A DNA stretch of 64,000 nucleotides, from positions 2,847,338 through 2,911,337 of the forward strand of contig OY282457.1 in NCBI GenBank assembly GCA_958296235.1, in the 5' to 3' direction. Made by a program: the position numbers and the translations under genes. Origin of the DNA: an uncultured Candidatus Binatia bacterium. Its GTDB lineage: Bacteria > Desulfobacterota > Binatia > Bin18. Positions 51,710-59,754 of this stretch are shown here, in pieces. The notes beneath the pieces are model-generated. The model made no database searches. It was not told the DNA's origin and saw only the letters and a program-made list of their open reading frames with translations. Position 1 is the stretch's first letter. Each line of letters begins with the position of its first letter.

Positions 51710-53707
51710 ATGACCCATCTTGGTACTCTCGCCCTCTATCTTGCGAGCTTGTTAGCCGTTTACGCTATTGTGACGAGCCTGTGGGGCGTTCGGACGCGGC
51801 GGACGGCCTGGATTGCCAGCGGAGCCCAGGCCGCCTACGCGGTCGGCGGCTGCGTGGTTGTGGCGTCCATCGCCCTCCTGCACGCCTTGCTGACGCGGGA
51901 TTTTAATGTCGAATACGTGGCAAGCTACTCCAGCTCCACCTTACCCCTGCATTATACGGTCGCCGCGTTTTGGGGCGGGCAAAAAGGCTCGCTCCTGTTC
52001 TGGGCGCTGATTCACTGCTTTTTTTCGGCGGTCGTTCTCTTTCAGAATCGCACCAGAAACCAGGAGTTGATGCCGTATGTGACGGCGACGCTGATGACCA
52101 TTGCCCTCTTTTTTCTCGGTCTGTTGTGTTTCATCACTCCGCCGTTTGAACGTCTGTCTTTCATCCCGAGCGAAGGCTCGGATCTCAACCCCTTACTCCA
52201 GAATTACTGGATGACCATTCATCCCCCGGCCCTGTATCTCGGCTTTATCAGCGCGTCTGTCCCGTTCGCTTTTGCCCTGGCCGCCCTGGCCACCGGAAAA
52301 CTGGGCGACGTGTGGATCAGGACCACCCGGCGCTGGGCCCTGACCTCCTGGTTTTTTCTGTCCTTGGGTAATCTGCTGGGCGGACGCTGGGCCTATGAAG
52401 TGCTGGGTTGGGGTGGCTACTGGGCCTGGGACCCGGTTGAGAACGCGGCGATTATGCCCTGGTTTACCGCAACCGCCTATCTCCACTCGGTCATGATTCA
52501 AGAAAAGAAAGACATGCTCAAGGTCTGGAATATGACCCTCGTCATCCTGACCTTTGTGCTGACGATTTTCGGCACCTTCCTGACGCGCAGCGGGGTGATC
52601 TCATCCGTTCACTCTTTTACCCAGTCCGGCTTAGGACCCTATTTCCTGGCCTTCCTGGCCTTCATCCTGCTCGTTTCAATCGGACTCCTGCTGTATCGTC
52701 TGCCGGACTTGAAGAGTGCCAATGAGTTCGACTCCCTGTTGTCCCGCGAAGCGGCCTTTCTGTTTAATAATCTTATCCTCGTGGGGCTTGCCTTTGCCAC
52801 GTTCTGGGGAACCATCTTCCCCATCCTGTCTGAATGGGTGCGTGGCGTAAAAATTACGGTCGGGCCGCCTTTCTTCAATCAGGTGAACGGCCCGCTCGGG
52901 GTGCTGTTACTGTTCCTGACCGGCATCGGGCCGATTATTGCCTGGCGGCGGGCAAGCTGGAGCAGCCTCAGACGACAGTTCACGATTCCGCTTGTGGTCG
53001 GACTGGTACTGGGTGGCCTGCTTTTTGTGCTTGGCTACCGCAATTACTACGCAGTCGTGATTTTCTCTCTGGCCGGATTTGTCCTGGCCGGGATTCTGGC
53101 TGAGTTCTCGCGTGGGACCCGCGCCCGACAGGTGATGCTGCACGAAAGCCCGCCTCAGGCCCTGGGTCGTCTGGTCGCCAAAAACCCACGTCGGTACGGC
53201 GGCTATATTGTCCATATTGGTGTGGTCCTGATTTTTTTCGGGGTGGCTGGCGCGCTCTTCACTATTGAAAAACAGATTACCGTGAGCGCAGAGCAATCTT
53301 TTGCCGTTGGCCGCTATACCCTGCACTACACGGGGATCACGGAACGGGAAGATGCGCATATTGCCGCCCAGATTGCTACGGTGCGGGTTCTGGTTGACGG
53401 ACAGCAGATCGATACCATGCACCCTGAGAAACGCTTCTATAAAAAACAGAACCAGCCCACCACCGAGGTCGATATTCGACCGACCCTGGTGGAAGACCTC
53501 TACCTGGTGCTCGGCAGCTACGATGTGCCATCGGGCCTGGCAACCTTTCAGGTCTTCATTAACCCGCTGGTGTCCTGGATTTGGATTGGCGGGCTGATCC
53601 TGATTCTGGGCACCTGCGTCATCATGGCCCCGAATCCGGCTGAGCGACAAGCCTTTGCCCTGGCGCGGACATCGGCGGACATACGGGGGCAAGCCGTTGC
53701 GGAATAG
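51710..53707 (+). CDS. ccmF: Cytochrome c haem lyase subunit CcmF
   Basis: 665 aa, about 14-15 helices. The WWD haem-handling signature is at GWGGYWAWDPVENA near residue 230; further family parts are FLTRSGVISSVHSF near 285 and the periplasmic beta region near 525-620. With CcmH it ligates haem to CXXCH apocytochromes. The stop overlaps the ccmH start region. 79 bp downstream of ccmE. Confidence 0.94.
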   Translation: MTHLGTLALYLASLLAVYAIVTSLWGVRTRRTAWIASGAQAAYAVGGCVVVASIALLHALLTRDFNVEYVASYSSSTLPLHYTVAAFWGGQKGSLLFWALIHCFFSAVVLFQNRTRNQELMPYVTATLMTIALFFLGLLCFITPPFERLSFIPSEGSDLNPLLQNYWMTIHPPALYLGFISASVPFAFALAALATGKLGDVWIRTTRRWALTSWFFLSLGNLLGGRWAYEVLGWGGYWAWDPVENAAIMPWFTATAYLHSVMIQEKKDMLKVWNMTLVILTFVLTIFGTFLTRSGVISSVHSFTQSGLGPYFLAFLAFILLVSIGLLLYRLPDLKSANEFDSLLSREAAFLFNNLILVGLAFATFWGTIFPILSEWVRGVKITVGPPFFNQVNGPLGVLLLFLTGIGPIIAWRRASWSSLRRQFTIPLVVGLVLGGLLFVLGYRNYYAVVIFSLAGFVLAGILAEFSRGTRARQVMLHESPPQALGRLVAKNPRRYGGYIVHIGVVLIFFGVAGALFTIEKQITVSAEQSFAVGRYTLHYTGITEREDAHIAAQIATVRVLVDGQQIDTMHPEKRFYKKQNQPTTEVDIRPTLVEDLYLVLGSYDVPSGLATFQVFINPLVSWIWIGGLILILGTCVIMAPNPAERQAFALARTSADIRGQAVAE

Positions 53708-54245
53708 ACGCCTGTTCCGGGTATTCCCGTCCGTTTGGGCCGCGCTGATCGTCTGGGGTTTCTCCGTGGCCCAGGCTGCGCCTCCCCTTCGACTCGGCTC
53801 AGGCCAGGTGACGAATCAGGAGATGGAGGCTGCGCTTACCTGCCAGTGCAGTTGCGGCCTGACTGTGCATAACTGCAATCACTTGCAGTGCGGCTTTGCC
53901 ATTCCGGCCAAAGAGCAGATTGCCGAGCAGCTTGAACAAGGCCAATCACGCGAAGCCATTCTGGCCTCTTTTGTGAGTCGGTATGGAGAAAAAGTGCTAT
54001 CCGCGCCGACCGCTACAGGCTTTAATCTGGCTGCCTGGGTCACGCCCTTTCTGGTTGTTCTGATTGGCGCGGTCAGTATTGGATTCCTTGCGCGCCGCTG
54101 GGCAAAACGTCCTTCGACTTCAGGCGCGCAGGGCCTCACGCCCAGGGGCGACGGCCGGCCCTCCGTTCAGCCTGAGCGCAGCGTGAGCGAAGTCGAAGGA
54201 TATCAGGAACGACTCAAAAAAGAGCTTGAGACGTTCGAGGGCTGA
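53697..54245 (+). CDS. ccmH: Cytochrome c maturation protein CcmH with repeat-derived segments
   Basis: About 182 aa. Signal helix VWAALIVWGFSVAQA, then the redox motif LTCQCSCGLTVHNCNHLQC near residue 47 (Cys-rich variant of LRCxxC) and a membrane helix AWVTPFLVVLIGAVSIGFLA. Two short dispersed repeats lie in the reading frame: the 53785-53808 repeat gives LRLGSGQ just after the signal helix and that at 54161-54201 gives SVQPERSVSEVEG in the C-terminal tail. It reduces apocytochrome thiols. No ATG is available; TTG 53697 overlaps the ccmF end by 11 bp and is tentative. Confidence 0.83.
   Translation: MRNRRLFRVFPSVWAALIVWGFSVAQAAPPLRLGSGQVTNQEMEAALTCQCSCGLTVHNCNHLQCGFAIPAKEQIAEQLEQGQSREAILASFVSRYGEKVLSAPTATGFNLAAWVTPFLVVLIGAVSIGFLARRWAKRPSTSGAQGLTPRGDGRPSVQPERSVSEVEGYQERLKKELETFEG
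53785..53808. repeat. In-frame CTTCGACTCGGCTCAGG-type repeat in ccmH
   Basis: CCCTTCGACTCGGCTCAGGCCAGG. This is the same short dispersed repeat as at 66-90, 1492-1553 and 55288-55317, found here inside the N-terminal coding region of ccmH between signal peptide and Cys motif. Confidence 0.65.
54161..54201. repeat. In-frame CAGCCTGAGCGCAGC..GTCGAAGG repeat in ccmH
   Basis: CCGTTCAGCCTGAGCGCAGC, then GTGAGCGAAGTCGAAGGA. It belongs to the widespread 'TTCAGCCTGAGCG...GTCGAAGG' repeat class and codes for a low-complexity stretch in the CcmH tail. A further GGCC-rich repeat-like block precedes it (54131-54160). Confidence 0.65.
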
Positions 54246-54255
54246 ACGGAGAGCC

Positions 54256-54561
54256 ATGACCCTTGCGCTGTACACTGCCGGTATTGTTCTGGTCGGGCTG
54301 ATTGCCGTCCTGGTTGCCTGGCCCTTACTGGCTGCTCAAACAGAGTCCGTCCAGCCTCTCCCGGTCGCAGAACACATTGTCCGCTGGGAAAAACAAAAAG
54401 CGGCCGCCTATGCCGCTATCAGAGAAGCGGAATTTGACAAACAAATGGGAAAGCTCACGGACGAAGATTATCAATTCATCCGGCAGAAATACGAAACGCG
54501 AGCAATTGAAGCGCTCACACAGCTCGACCGGCTCGCCCGGAAGGGGCAGGGCTCAGCGTAG
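54256..54561 (+). CDS. CcmI-like membrane-anchored protein
   Basis: 101 aa. One helix (YTAGIVLVGLIAVLVAWPLL) and a soluble coiled stretch with EAEFDKQMGKLTDEDYQFIR, which matches the short N-terminal module of CcmI/CycH without TPR domain. CcmI helps CcmH/F hold apocytochrome c. ATG 54256 has GGAGAGCC upstream. It is followed by the ccmA gene 77 bp downstream. Confidence 0.68.
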   Translation: MTLALYTAGIVLVGLIAVLVAWPLLAAQTESVQPLPVAEHIVRWEKQKAAAYAAIREAEFDKQMGKLTDEDYQFIRQKYETRAIEALTQLDRLARKGQGSA

Positions 54562-54638
54562 CCTCGCGAGGCGCGGGCATACTGTGTGCGGCTGTCGCCG
54601 GCCCTTTTTCATACGGACTACCGAACTCTGCACGCATA

Positions 54639-55364
54639 ATGAGCACTTGGGTTGTTGAGGCGCAAAATCTCCACAAGACCTTTGCGTGGACGCCGGTCCT
54701 CAACGACATCTCCTGCCGTATTGCCCCTGCCGAGGCAGTCGGCATATTTGGTCTGAACGGGGCGGGCAAAACGACGCTGTTACGGCTCTTGGCGACGCTG
54801 CTGAAACCCACCGCCGGCAGGCTGACCCTCTTTGGCTTGGACTCTTCCGAGTTGGCGGTTCGGCGAAAAATCGGCTTTCTCGGCCACGAGAGTTATCTGT
54901 ACCCGGACCTCACCCCAGAAGAGAACCTTACCTTTTACGGGAAAGCCTATCAGGTCCCGGACCTCAAAGACCGGATTGCGCAACAATTGGAATACGTCGG
55001 CCTCCAGGACTGGCGGACGATGCCGGTCCGTTATTTCTCGCGGGGAATGGAACAGCGCCTCAGTTTGGCGCGTGCGCTCTTGCACGGCCCTGACCTCCTC
55101 CTGCTTGACGAGCCCGACACCGGCCTCGACCCCAGGGCGCTCTCGACCCTGCACGCCACCCTGGCTCAGGCCAAAGACCGGAAGAAAACCGTCATGCTGA
55201 CCTCGCACGATTTTGCGCGCAGTCGGGAGCTGTGCACCCGCGCGCTCATCCTGCACCGTGGACGGATTGCCTGGCAATCGGAGGAGGCCCTTCGACCAGG
55301 CTCAGGACAGGCCCTCCCGTCTCCGCAAGAGTTTGTCGAGCTCTACACCGCGTGCACGCGCTAG
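54639..55364 (+). CDS. ccmA: Haem exporter ATPase CcmA
   Basis: 241 aa. Walker A GLNGAGKTTLLRLLATLL near residue 36, signature YFSRGMEQRLSLARALLHG near 128, Walker B LLLLDEPDTGLD. With CcmB and CcmC it releases holo-CcmE. Near residue 220 the sequence ALRPGSGQALPS is encoded by the dispersed repeat at 55288-55317. This insertion lies after the ATPase core and seems tolerated. Confidence 0.92.
   Translation: MSTWVVEAQNLHKTFAWTPVLNDISCRIAPAEAVGIFGLNGAGKTTLLRLLATLLKPTAGRLTLFGLDSSELAVRRKIGFLGHESYLYPDLTPEENLTFYGKAYQVPDLKDRIAQQLEYVGLQDWRTMPVRYFSRGMEQRLSLARALLHGPDLLLLDEPDTGLDPRALSTLHATLAQAKDRKKTVMLTSHDFARSRELCTRALILHRGRIAWQSEEALRPGSGQALPSPQEFVELYTACTR
55288..55317. repeat. In-frame CTTCGACCAGGCTCAGGACAGG repeat in ccmA
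   Basis: CCCTTCGACCAGGCTCAGGA followed by CAGGCCCTCC. It is nearly the same as the repeat inside the MITE-like element at 66-90. It extends CcmA by about ten residues without a frameshift. Confidence 0.7.
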
Positions 55365-55372
55365 GTTGTCCC

Positions 55373-56026
55373 ATGTGGGCGATTCTTTGGAAAGATATTC
55401 TCCTGGAGCTGCGCACCAAAGAACGGGTGTCTGCTCTCTTCGTCCTGGCCCTGCTTATTATCCTGGTGTTTGTCTTTGCCCTCACTCCAGAGCAATTGAA
55501 ACAGCCCGCCTTTGGTTCCGCCCTGCTCTGGGTCGCGCTGGTCTTTGCCGGCATGTTGAGCATCCAGCGCGCGCTCATTCTCGAACAGGAGCGCAACTGC
55601 TTTGCCGGGCTCCTGCTGTGTCCGATTGATCCGGGTCAGGTGTTTTTTGCTAAGTTCCTGAGCAACGTTTTCTTTCTGACTGTGGTCGAAGCCGTTGTGG
55701 CGCCGCTCACGCTTGCGCTGCTCGGTCTGTCTTTCTCGGTTTCTCTGCTTGGGCTACCGCTTGTCCTGCTCTTGGGTATTATAGGTTTCTCAGCTCTGGG
55801 GACATTGTGCGCCGCGATTGCCGTTCGGACGCGAGCGCGGGAAATTATTCTACCGCTCATGCTCCTTCCCCTCCTGGTTCCACTCTTCATTGCCGCGGTG
55901 CATGTCACTGGAGCGCTCCTGGTCGGAGAAGTCTGGACAGGGACGTGGTTCCGTGTCCTGGTTGCGTTTGACGTTATTTTTGTGGTGACCGGCTGGCTGA
56001 CGTTTGGTTTTGTTGTGCAAGAGTAG
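55373..56026 (+). CDS. ccmB: Haem exporter permease CcmB
   Basis: About 217 aa with six helices; family part MWAILWKDILLELRTKERVS at the start and LCPIDPGQVFFAKFLSNVFF in the middle. ATG 55373 is 8 bp after the ccmA stop. An upstream start would overlap ccmA widely. Confidence 0.92.
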   Translation: MWAILWKDILLELRTKERVSALFVLALLIILVFVFALTPEQLKQPAFGSALLWVALVFAGMLSIQRALILEQERNCFAGLLLCPIDPGQVFFAKFLSNVFFLTVVEAVVAPLTLALLGLSFSVSLLGLPLVLLLGIIGFSALGTLCAAIAVRTRAREIILPLMLLPLLVPLFIAAVHVTGALLVGEVWTGTWFRVLVAFDVIFVVTGWLTFGFVVQE

Positions 56027-56030
56027 CGTA

Positions 56031-56078
56031 TAGAGAAAGAGAGAGATAGAGAAAGAGAGAGATAGAGAAAGAGAGAGA
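56031..56078. repeat. Three 16-bp tandem repeats between ccmB and ccmC
   Basis: TAGAGAAAGAGAGAGA is repeated exactly three times, followed by an AGGGATC spacer. The purine-only array lies in the 90-bp gap in front of ccmC and may vary in number through slippage, changing the distance between the two genes. Confidence 0.85.
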
Positions 56079-56116
56079 AGGGATCATTTCTCGCCCTTTT
56101 CTCTTCCTGTTTACGT

Positions 56117-56800
56117 ATGAAAAAGGTGCCGCTGGGTTCGCATCTGGTTGACTCTTTCCTGCCGTGGCTGACGTGTGTGGCGATGCTGGTCGCCTTGGCT
56201 ATGGTTTTTCTGTACGTCCCCAACGAGCGGGTGCAAGGTGAGGTGCAGCGTATTTTTTATTTCCATCTGCCGTCAGCCTGGATGGCGTTTCTTGGCTTCT
56301 TTATTGTGGCCGGGGCGAGTGCGGCCTTCTTATGGCAAGGCAAGCGGTCGGCTGACTTGCTGGCCCAGGCTGCCGCCGAACTCGGTATGGTGTTCTGTTC
56401 GCTCGTCCTGCTGACCGGGCCCCTCTGGGCGCGTCCGATCTGGGGCGTATGGTGGACCTGGGACCCGCGTCTTACCATGACGCTGGTGTTATGGCTGATT
56501 TATGCCGCCTATGTTCTGCTGCGTGTTTTTGCCGGAGATAACGAGACGGTCGCACGCTATGCCGCCGTCCTGGGCATTGTTGGCGTGATCGATATTCCGC
56601 TGCTCTATATTTCCATTCGTCTCTGGCGTGGCATTCATCCCAAGGTCGAACAAATGGCGCCGGAAATGGCCTGGACGCTCCTGGTCTGTACCGGGGCGTT
56701 TGTATGTGTGTTTACGTGGCTGTTGCGGCTCAGGTTACGCAGCCTGCACTTGCGCGACGAAATCAGAGCCCTGCGTCAGCACGTAGTGGCGGCCTCATAG
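56117..56800 (+). CDS. ccmC: Haem-handling membrane protein CcmC
   Basis: 227 aa, six helices. The WWD motif is WGVWWTWDPRLT near residue 115, and periplasmic His residues flank it (FYFHLPSAW near 50, GIHPKVEQ near 175). CcmC loads haem onto CcmE. ATG 56117 begins MKKVPLGSHL. Confidence 0.93.
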   Translation: MKKVPLGSHLVDSFLPWLTCVAMLVALAMVFLYVPNERVQGEVQRIFYFHLPSAWMAFLGFFIVAGASAAFLWQGKRSADLLAQAAAELGMVFCSLVLLTGPLWARPIWGVWWTWDPRLTMTLVLWLIYAAYVLLRVFAGDNETVARYAAVLGIVGVIDIPLLYISIRLWRGIHPKVEQMAPEMAWTLLVCTGAFVCVFTWLLRLRLRSLHLRDEIRALRQHVVAAS

Positions 56801-56814
56801 AAAAAGGAAAGGAT

Positions 56815-56964
56815 ATGCCGTATTTGTTTGCCGCGTTCAGCGTTGTGTGGATTGTTATTTTTCTGTATGCGCTGTCGATCTCCCGCCGTCAGCGGGAGCT
56901 GTCCCGGGAGGTTGAAACGCTCCGGCGGATGACGGAAGAGCGGACGAATACAGAATTATCGTGA
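56815..56964 (+). CDS. ccmD: CcmD-like small membrane protein
   Basis: 49 aa. One helix YLFAAFSVVWIVIFLYALSI followed by a basic coiled stretch (SRRQRELSREVETLRR), the usual CcmD form. It stabilises the CcmABCE complex. AAAGGAAAGG precedes ATG 56815. Last gene of the ccm cluster; no ccmG (thioredoxin-like) gene is present in the window. Confidence 0.82.
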   Translation: MPYLFAAFSVVWIVIFLYALSISRRQRELSREVETLRRMTEERTNTELS

Positions 56965-57029
56965 GGGCTTCGTCAATGGTGACTCTCTGCGTTGTCGCTG
57001 GACGCAAAGACGTTAGCCTCTGCCGGATA

Positions 57030-57164
57030 GTGTCTCAGTTTGCATTTTCCCCCTCACCCCAACCCTCTCCCTCCAGGGGAGAGGGTGCAGATATGCCTTC
57101 CCCCTCTGTCAGGGAGGGGGGCGCTGAGCCGGCAGCGGGGGAGGGAGATGTGGAACTGCGACAC
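57030..57164. repeat. MITE-like element, copy 3, TA-flanked
   Basis: Left terminus GTGTCTCAGTT (57030-57040) and right terminus AACTGCGACAC (57154-57164) are inverted with one mismatch. TA flanks both ends (57028-57029, 57165-57166). The first 30 bp are nearly identical to those of copy 1. Its right end provides the last base of the TAG stop of the PPOX gene on the minus strand. Confidence 0.8.
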
Positions 57165-57820
57165 TACCCTTTGCCGGCCTTGGCGTTTTCCGCCCACTCC
57201 TGCATGGATATGGTGCCGCCCGCTTTTTCCGTCCGGCCCTGATCCTTCGGTGGCAGGACGTCCTGGAGCATATCGATACGTTTCCATTCCGCGAGCGGGG
57301 TGTCACACGCCGCTCGCGGAACGTACCGGGACGGGGCAACTTTCTGGTAGCGATGGACATAGCGGGGACAGTTGGTCCAGATTTCGGATACCTGCACCCG
57401 CACGAGCAGTTCTGCTTCTTTGTATTCGGCCAGCAGCGGATCGTCTGCCAGGACGGTTGCCCGGCCCTGCAGGCGGACCCGGTTCGGCGTCTCAAAGTCG
57501 ATGAACAACAGGCCGACTTCGGCATTGCCGGCGATATTCCCCATCGAGAAAAACATGCCGTTGCCGTCATAGCTGGGGAATACGACCGTCTGCTCGTCAA
57601 CCACTGTGACAAAGCCGGGGTCGCCGCCCTTATACGAGACTGTGGGCCGGCCCTGATGGTCAATGCTTGAGAGGAAAAACATATCCCGCGACTCGATAAA
57701 AGCTTTGTCGCCCTTGCCAACCTGAGTCTTGACCACAGCCTCTTCCACCCGGTCCGCCAACTTGCGCGTTGCAAACTGGTCTTGCAGGGCGCGATGCCGC
57801 TCGCCGTACAGTCGGCTCAC
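57164..57820 (-). CDS. Pyridoxamine 5'-phosphate oxidase-family flavoprotein
   Basis: About 218 aa, split-barrel flavin-binding fold of the PPOX/FMN-binding type. Core parts are FFLSSIDHQGRPTVSYKGGD, VVFPSYDGNGMFFSMGNIAG and GLLFIDFETPNRVRLQGRAT. Likely binds FMN or F420 and reduces a small substrate; the LLM-type gene nearby makes F420 plausible. GTG 57820 follows GAGAGGAGAAACACT and gives a family-like N-terminus (SRLYGERHRALQ); an ATG at 57856 overlapping the antitoxin stop as ATGA is an alternative. The stop TAG is at a MITE-like element boundary. Confidence 0.8.
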   Translation of the reverse strand: MSRLYGERHRALQDQFATRKLADRVEEAVVKTQVGKGDKAFIESRDMFFLSSIDHQGRPTVSYKGGDPGFVTVVDEQTVVFPSYDGNGMFFSMGNIAGNAEVGLLFIDFETPNRVRLQGRATVLADDPLLAEYKEAELLVRVQVSEIWTNCPRYVHRYQKVAPSRYVPRAACDTPLAEWKRIDMLQDVLPPKDQGRTEKAGGTISMQEWAENAKAGKG

Positions 57821-57852
57821 AGTGTTTCTCCTCTCAAGCGGGGTCACACGCC

Positions 57853-58134
57853 TCATTTATGCTGCCCCGCCGCTGCCACTTTTTCCGTCAACCACACGTT
57901 GATGAGAGTCTCTGTCGAGACTCCCTGCTGACGGGCACAGGCTGTCAACTTTTTTGCTAGTTCTGGCTCCAAGACGGTGAGAAACACACGACGCTGAATA
58001 TCCACCTCAAAGTCCGCTTCCCTGGTCAGGTCCCAATAATCGGTCAAGTCATGGCCGTCCCAGAAGTCCGCCGCTTCCGTAATGTTTTGGAAGTGCCGCG
58101 GGATAGGCTCGTGCTTCTTGCTACTTCTTGGCAT
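57853..58134 (-). CDS. CopG-type antitoxin
   Basis: 93 aa. N-terminal region with FWDGHDLTDYWDLTREADFE is the known CopG antitoxin (BrnA-like) motif; the C-terminal ribbon-helix-helix has RRVFLTVLEPELAKKLTACA. It would neutralise the following-type toxin and autoregulate. The start overlaps the toxin gene by 14 bp. Confidence 0.8.
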   Translation of the reverse strand: MPRSSKKHEPIPRHFQNITEAADFWDGHDLTDYWDLTREADFEVDIQRRVFLTVLEPELAKKLTACARQQGVSTETLINVWLTEKVAAAGQHK

Positions 58135-58405
58135 ACGCTCTCTTTTCTTTCCGAGTCATTTCCCGTGCACTGACAACTAAGGCTTCCCTGGTGGCTTTGT
58201 ATATAAAATAGATAATGAGATATCGTCCCGCATCCGTCCGCCCCATCGCTGCATAGAGGTCTTCTCCTCCTATATCACCTGCCTCAATAAAGCGAAAACG
58301 GCGCGTGGCCGTCAAGGCTTCTTCAACTTCATCCGTTGTTACATGGTGCTTCCATGCAAGCTTGTCAACAACATCTCTCAGCCAGATGGTCCCCGTTATT
58401 CTCAT
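58121..58405 (-). CDS. BrnT-like toxin (DUF497-type)
   Basis: 94 aa. A small RelE/BrnT-like fold: WLRDVVDKLAWKHHVTTDEV, then EDLYAAMGRTDAGRYLIIYF with Arg and Tyr typical of ribosome-linked RNases, and EALVVSAREMTRKEKRAYAK, the standard BrnT end (SARxMTxxEK). Likely cleaves mRNA. The toxin gene precedes the antitoxin gene, as in brnTA. Confidence 0.8.
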   Translation of the reverse strand: MRITGTIWLRDVVDKLAWKHHVTTDEVEEALTATRRFRFIEAGDIGGEDLYAAMGRTDAGRYLIIYFIYKATREALVVSAREMTRKEKRAYAKK

Positions 58406-58679
58406 TGCCTAGAGTTCAGAGCCAAGAATGGGAGTACCGTTCTTAGTTCTGAATCGAATGACGGAACTACTCTCGCGAGATTGAATCTCGCAGCAAATTC
58501 CCCATTCCTTATTGTTCCGTGAAATAAACGTAAGACGTGGCCATAAGCCGTTCCTCGATGCTGTTTGACGCACTGAACTGTGACAGCTCGGGAGGAAATG
58601 AGGGGGAGTGAAAGTCGAGTTTCACCCGCAGGCCGCTCGCCCGGAGCGAGTCAATGCGCGGCTCGCTCCGGGTCGTCGG
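58406..58679. other. Gap with two hairpins between toxin gene and LLM gene
   Basis: No gene seen. GCGAGAT/ATCTCGC form a small stem at 58475-58491, and CCCGGAGCGAG/CTCGCTCCGGG an 11-bp stem at 58640-58672, which lies just past the LLM gene stop and could act in leftward RNA processing, though it has no T-run. A promoter for the toxin gene is expected near 58410-58480 but not clear. Confidence 0.45.
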
Positions 58680-59564
58680 TTACAGGTCTGCGGCCGGCAC
58701 CACGATCTGTTCGGCCAGCTTCTCGATATCGCCCTTGACTGCGGCCGCGTTTTCGGAAAATCCGCCAACAATGACCTGATGCACGCCCAGGTCACGAAAA
58801 CGTTTGACCTCATCCAGGCTAATCGGTGTGCCAATGCCCGGAGACACGGAATACTGAAACTGACTGTGGTCGCGTCCTGCGGCTTCGGCATAGCCCTGCA
58901 TCCGCTCGATGTGCTCTTTGCAGGCTTCGGGCGTGACGTTCACCCCAAACCAGCCGTCGCCGACCTCGCCAACGCGCCGCAGAGCGGGTTTGCTCTCGCC
59001 GCCGAAGATAATCGGCGGATGCGGGGTCTGGACCGGCTTGGGATAAGAGCGGACTTTGGGGAAGCTACAGAACTCACCGCTGAATTCAGACTCTTCCTCA
59101 GTCCACAGCATTTTCATCACCTTGAGATATTCCCGCGTGCGTTGCGCGCGGCGTTCCCAGGGCACGCCCACCGCGGTGAACTCTTCCGCCAACCAGCCCA
59201 CACCGACACCGAAATCAAAACGGCCACCCGACAGCTTATCCAAACTGGCGACTTCTTTTGCGGTGACAACCGGGTTGCGCTCGGGCACCAGGCAGATGCC
59301 GGTTCCCAGGCGGATCGTTGTGGTCTGCGCGGCGGCAAACGTCAGCGCGCTAAATGGATCAAGAATGTCGATCTGGGTGGTTGGCATGGGCAGGCGACCA
59401 TCTGGTGAATACGGGTATTTTGAGGTGTACTGGTCGAGTAAGACCACGTGTTCGGGTGCCCAGAGTGAGTGAAAGCCTGCTTGCTCAGCGGTCTGCGCCG
59501 TCAGGCTGACCACCTCAGGGGCTGCGCCCAGCCCAATGCCGATCGCAAAATATCCAACTTGCAT
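58680..59564 (-). CDS. LLM-class (F420-type) flavin-dependent oxidoreductase
   Basis: 294 aa, luciferase-like TIM barrel. VGYFAIGIGLGAAPEVVSLT at the start, SLWAPEHVVLLDQYTSKYPY near 35, LGTGICLVPERNPVVTAKEV near 87 and FDFGVGVGWLAEEFTAVGVP near 118 match the F420-dependent TIGR03619-like group. It would reduce or oxidise an unknown substrate using F420 or FMN. ATG 59564 follows AAGGAGGACGGC. Confidence 0.87.
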   Translation of the reverse strand: MQVGYFAIGIGLGAAPEVVSLTAQTAEQAGFHSLWAPEHVVLLDQYTSKYPYSPDGRLPMPTTQIDILDPFSALTFAAAQTTTIRLGTGICLVPERNPVVTAKEVASLDKLSGGRFDFGVGVGWLAEEFTAVGVPWERRAQRTREYLKVMKMLWTEEESEFSGEFCSFPKVRSYPKPVQTPHPPIIFGGESKPALRRVGEVGDGWFGVNVTPEACKEHIERMQGYAEAAGRDHSQFQYSVSPGIGTPISLDEVKRFRDLGVHQVIVGGFSENAAAVKGDIEKLAEQIVVPAADL

Positions 59565-59754
59565 ATGCCGTCCTCCTTCGTGAGATTCGAGCGTATGCTA
59601 TACTAGGCGCTCAATCAGGCGCAAGGCGTGGCCTCTCAGGCAAGGGTAGATTCCTGACCTTCAAATTCCATGCTAGAGTCTTGCGTCTTGTGTGTAAAAG
59701 CAGCGCCTTTGGCGACTCTCTCGAACGTTCACATGTGTGAAAGCGGAACAAGTC

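Noticed and set aside
56031..56078. CRISPR array
   Set aside because: The three units are directly adjacent 16-mers with no spacers, so this is a simple tandem repeat. The same holds for the 15-bp units at 33563-33622.
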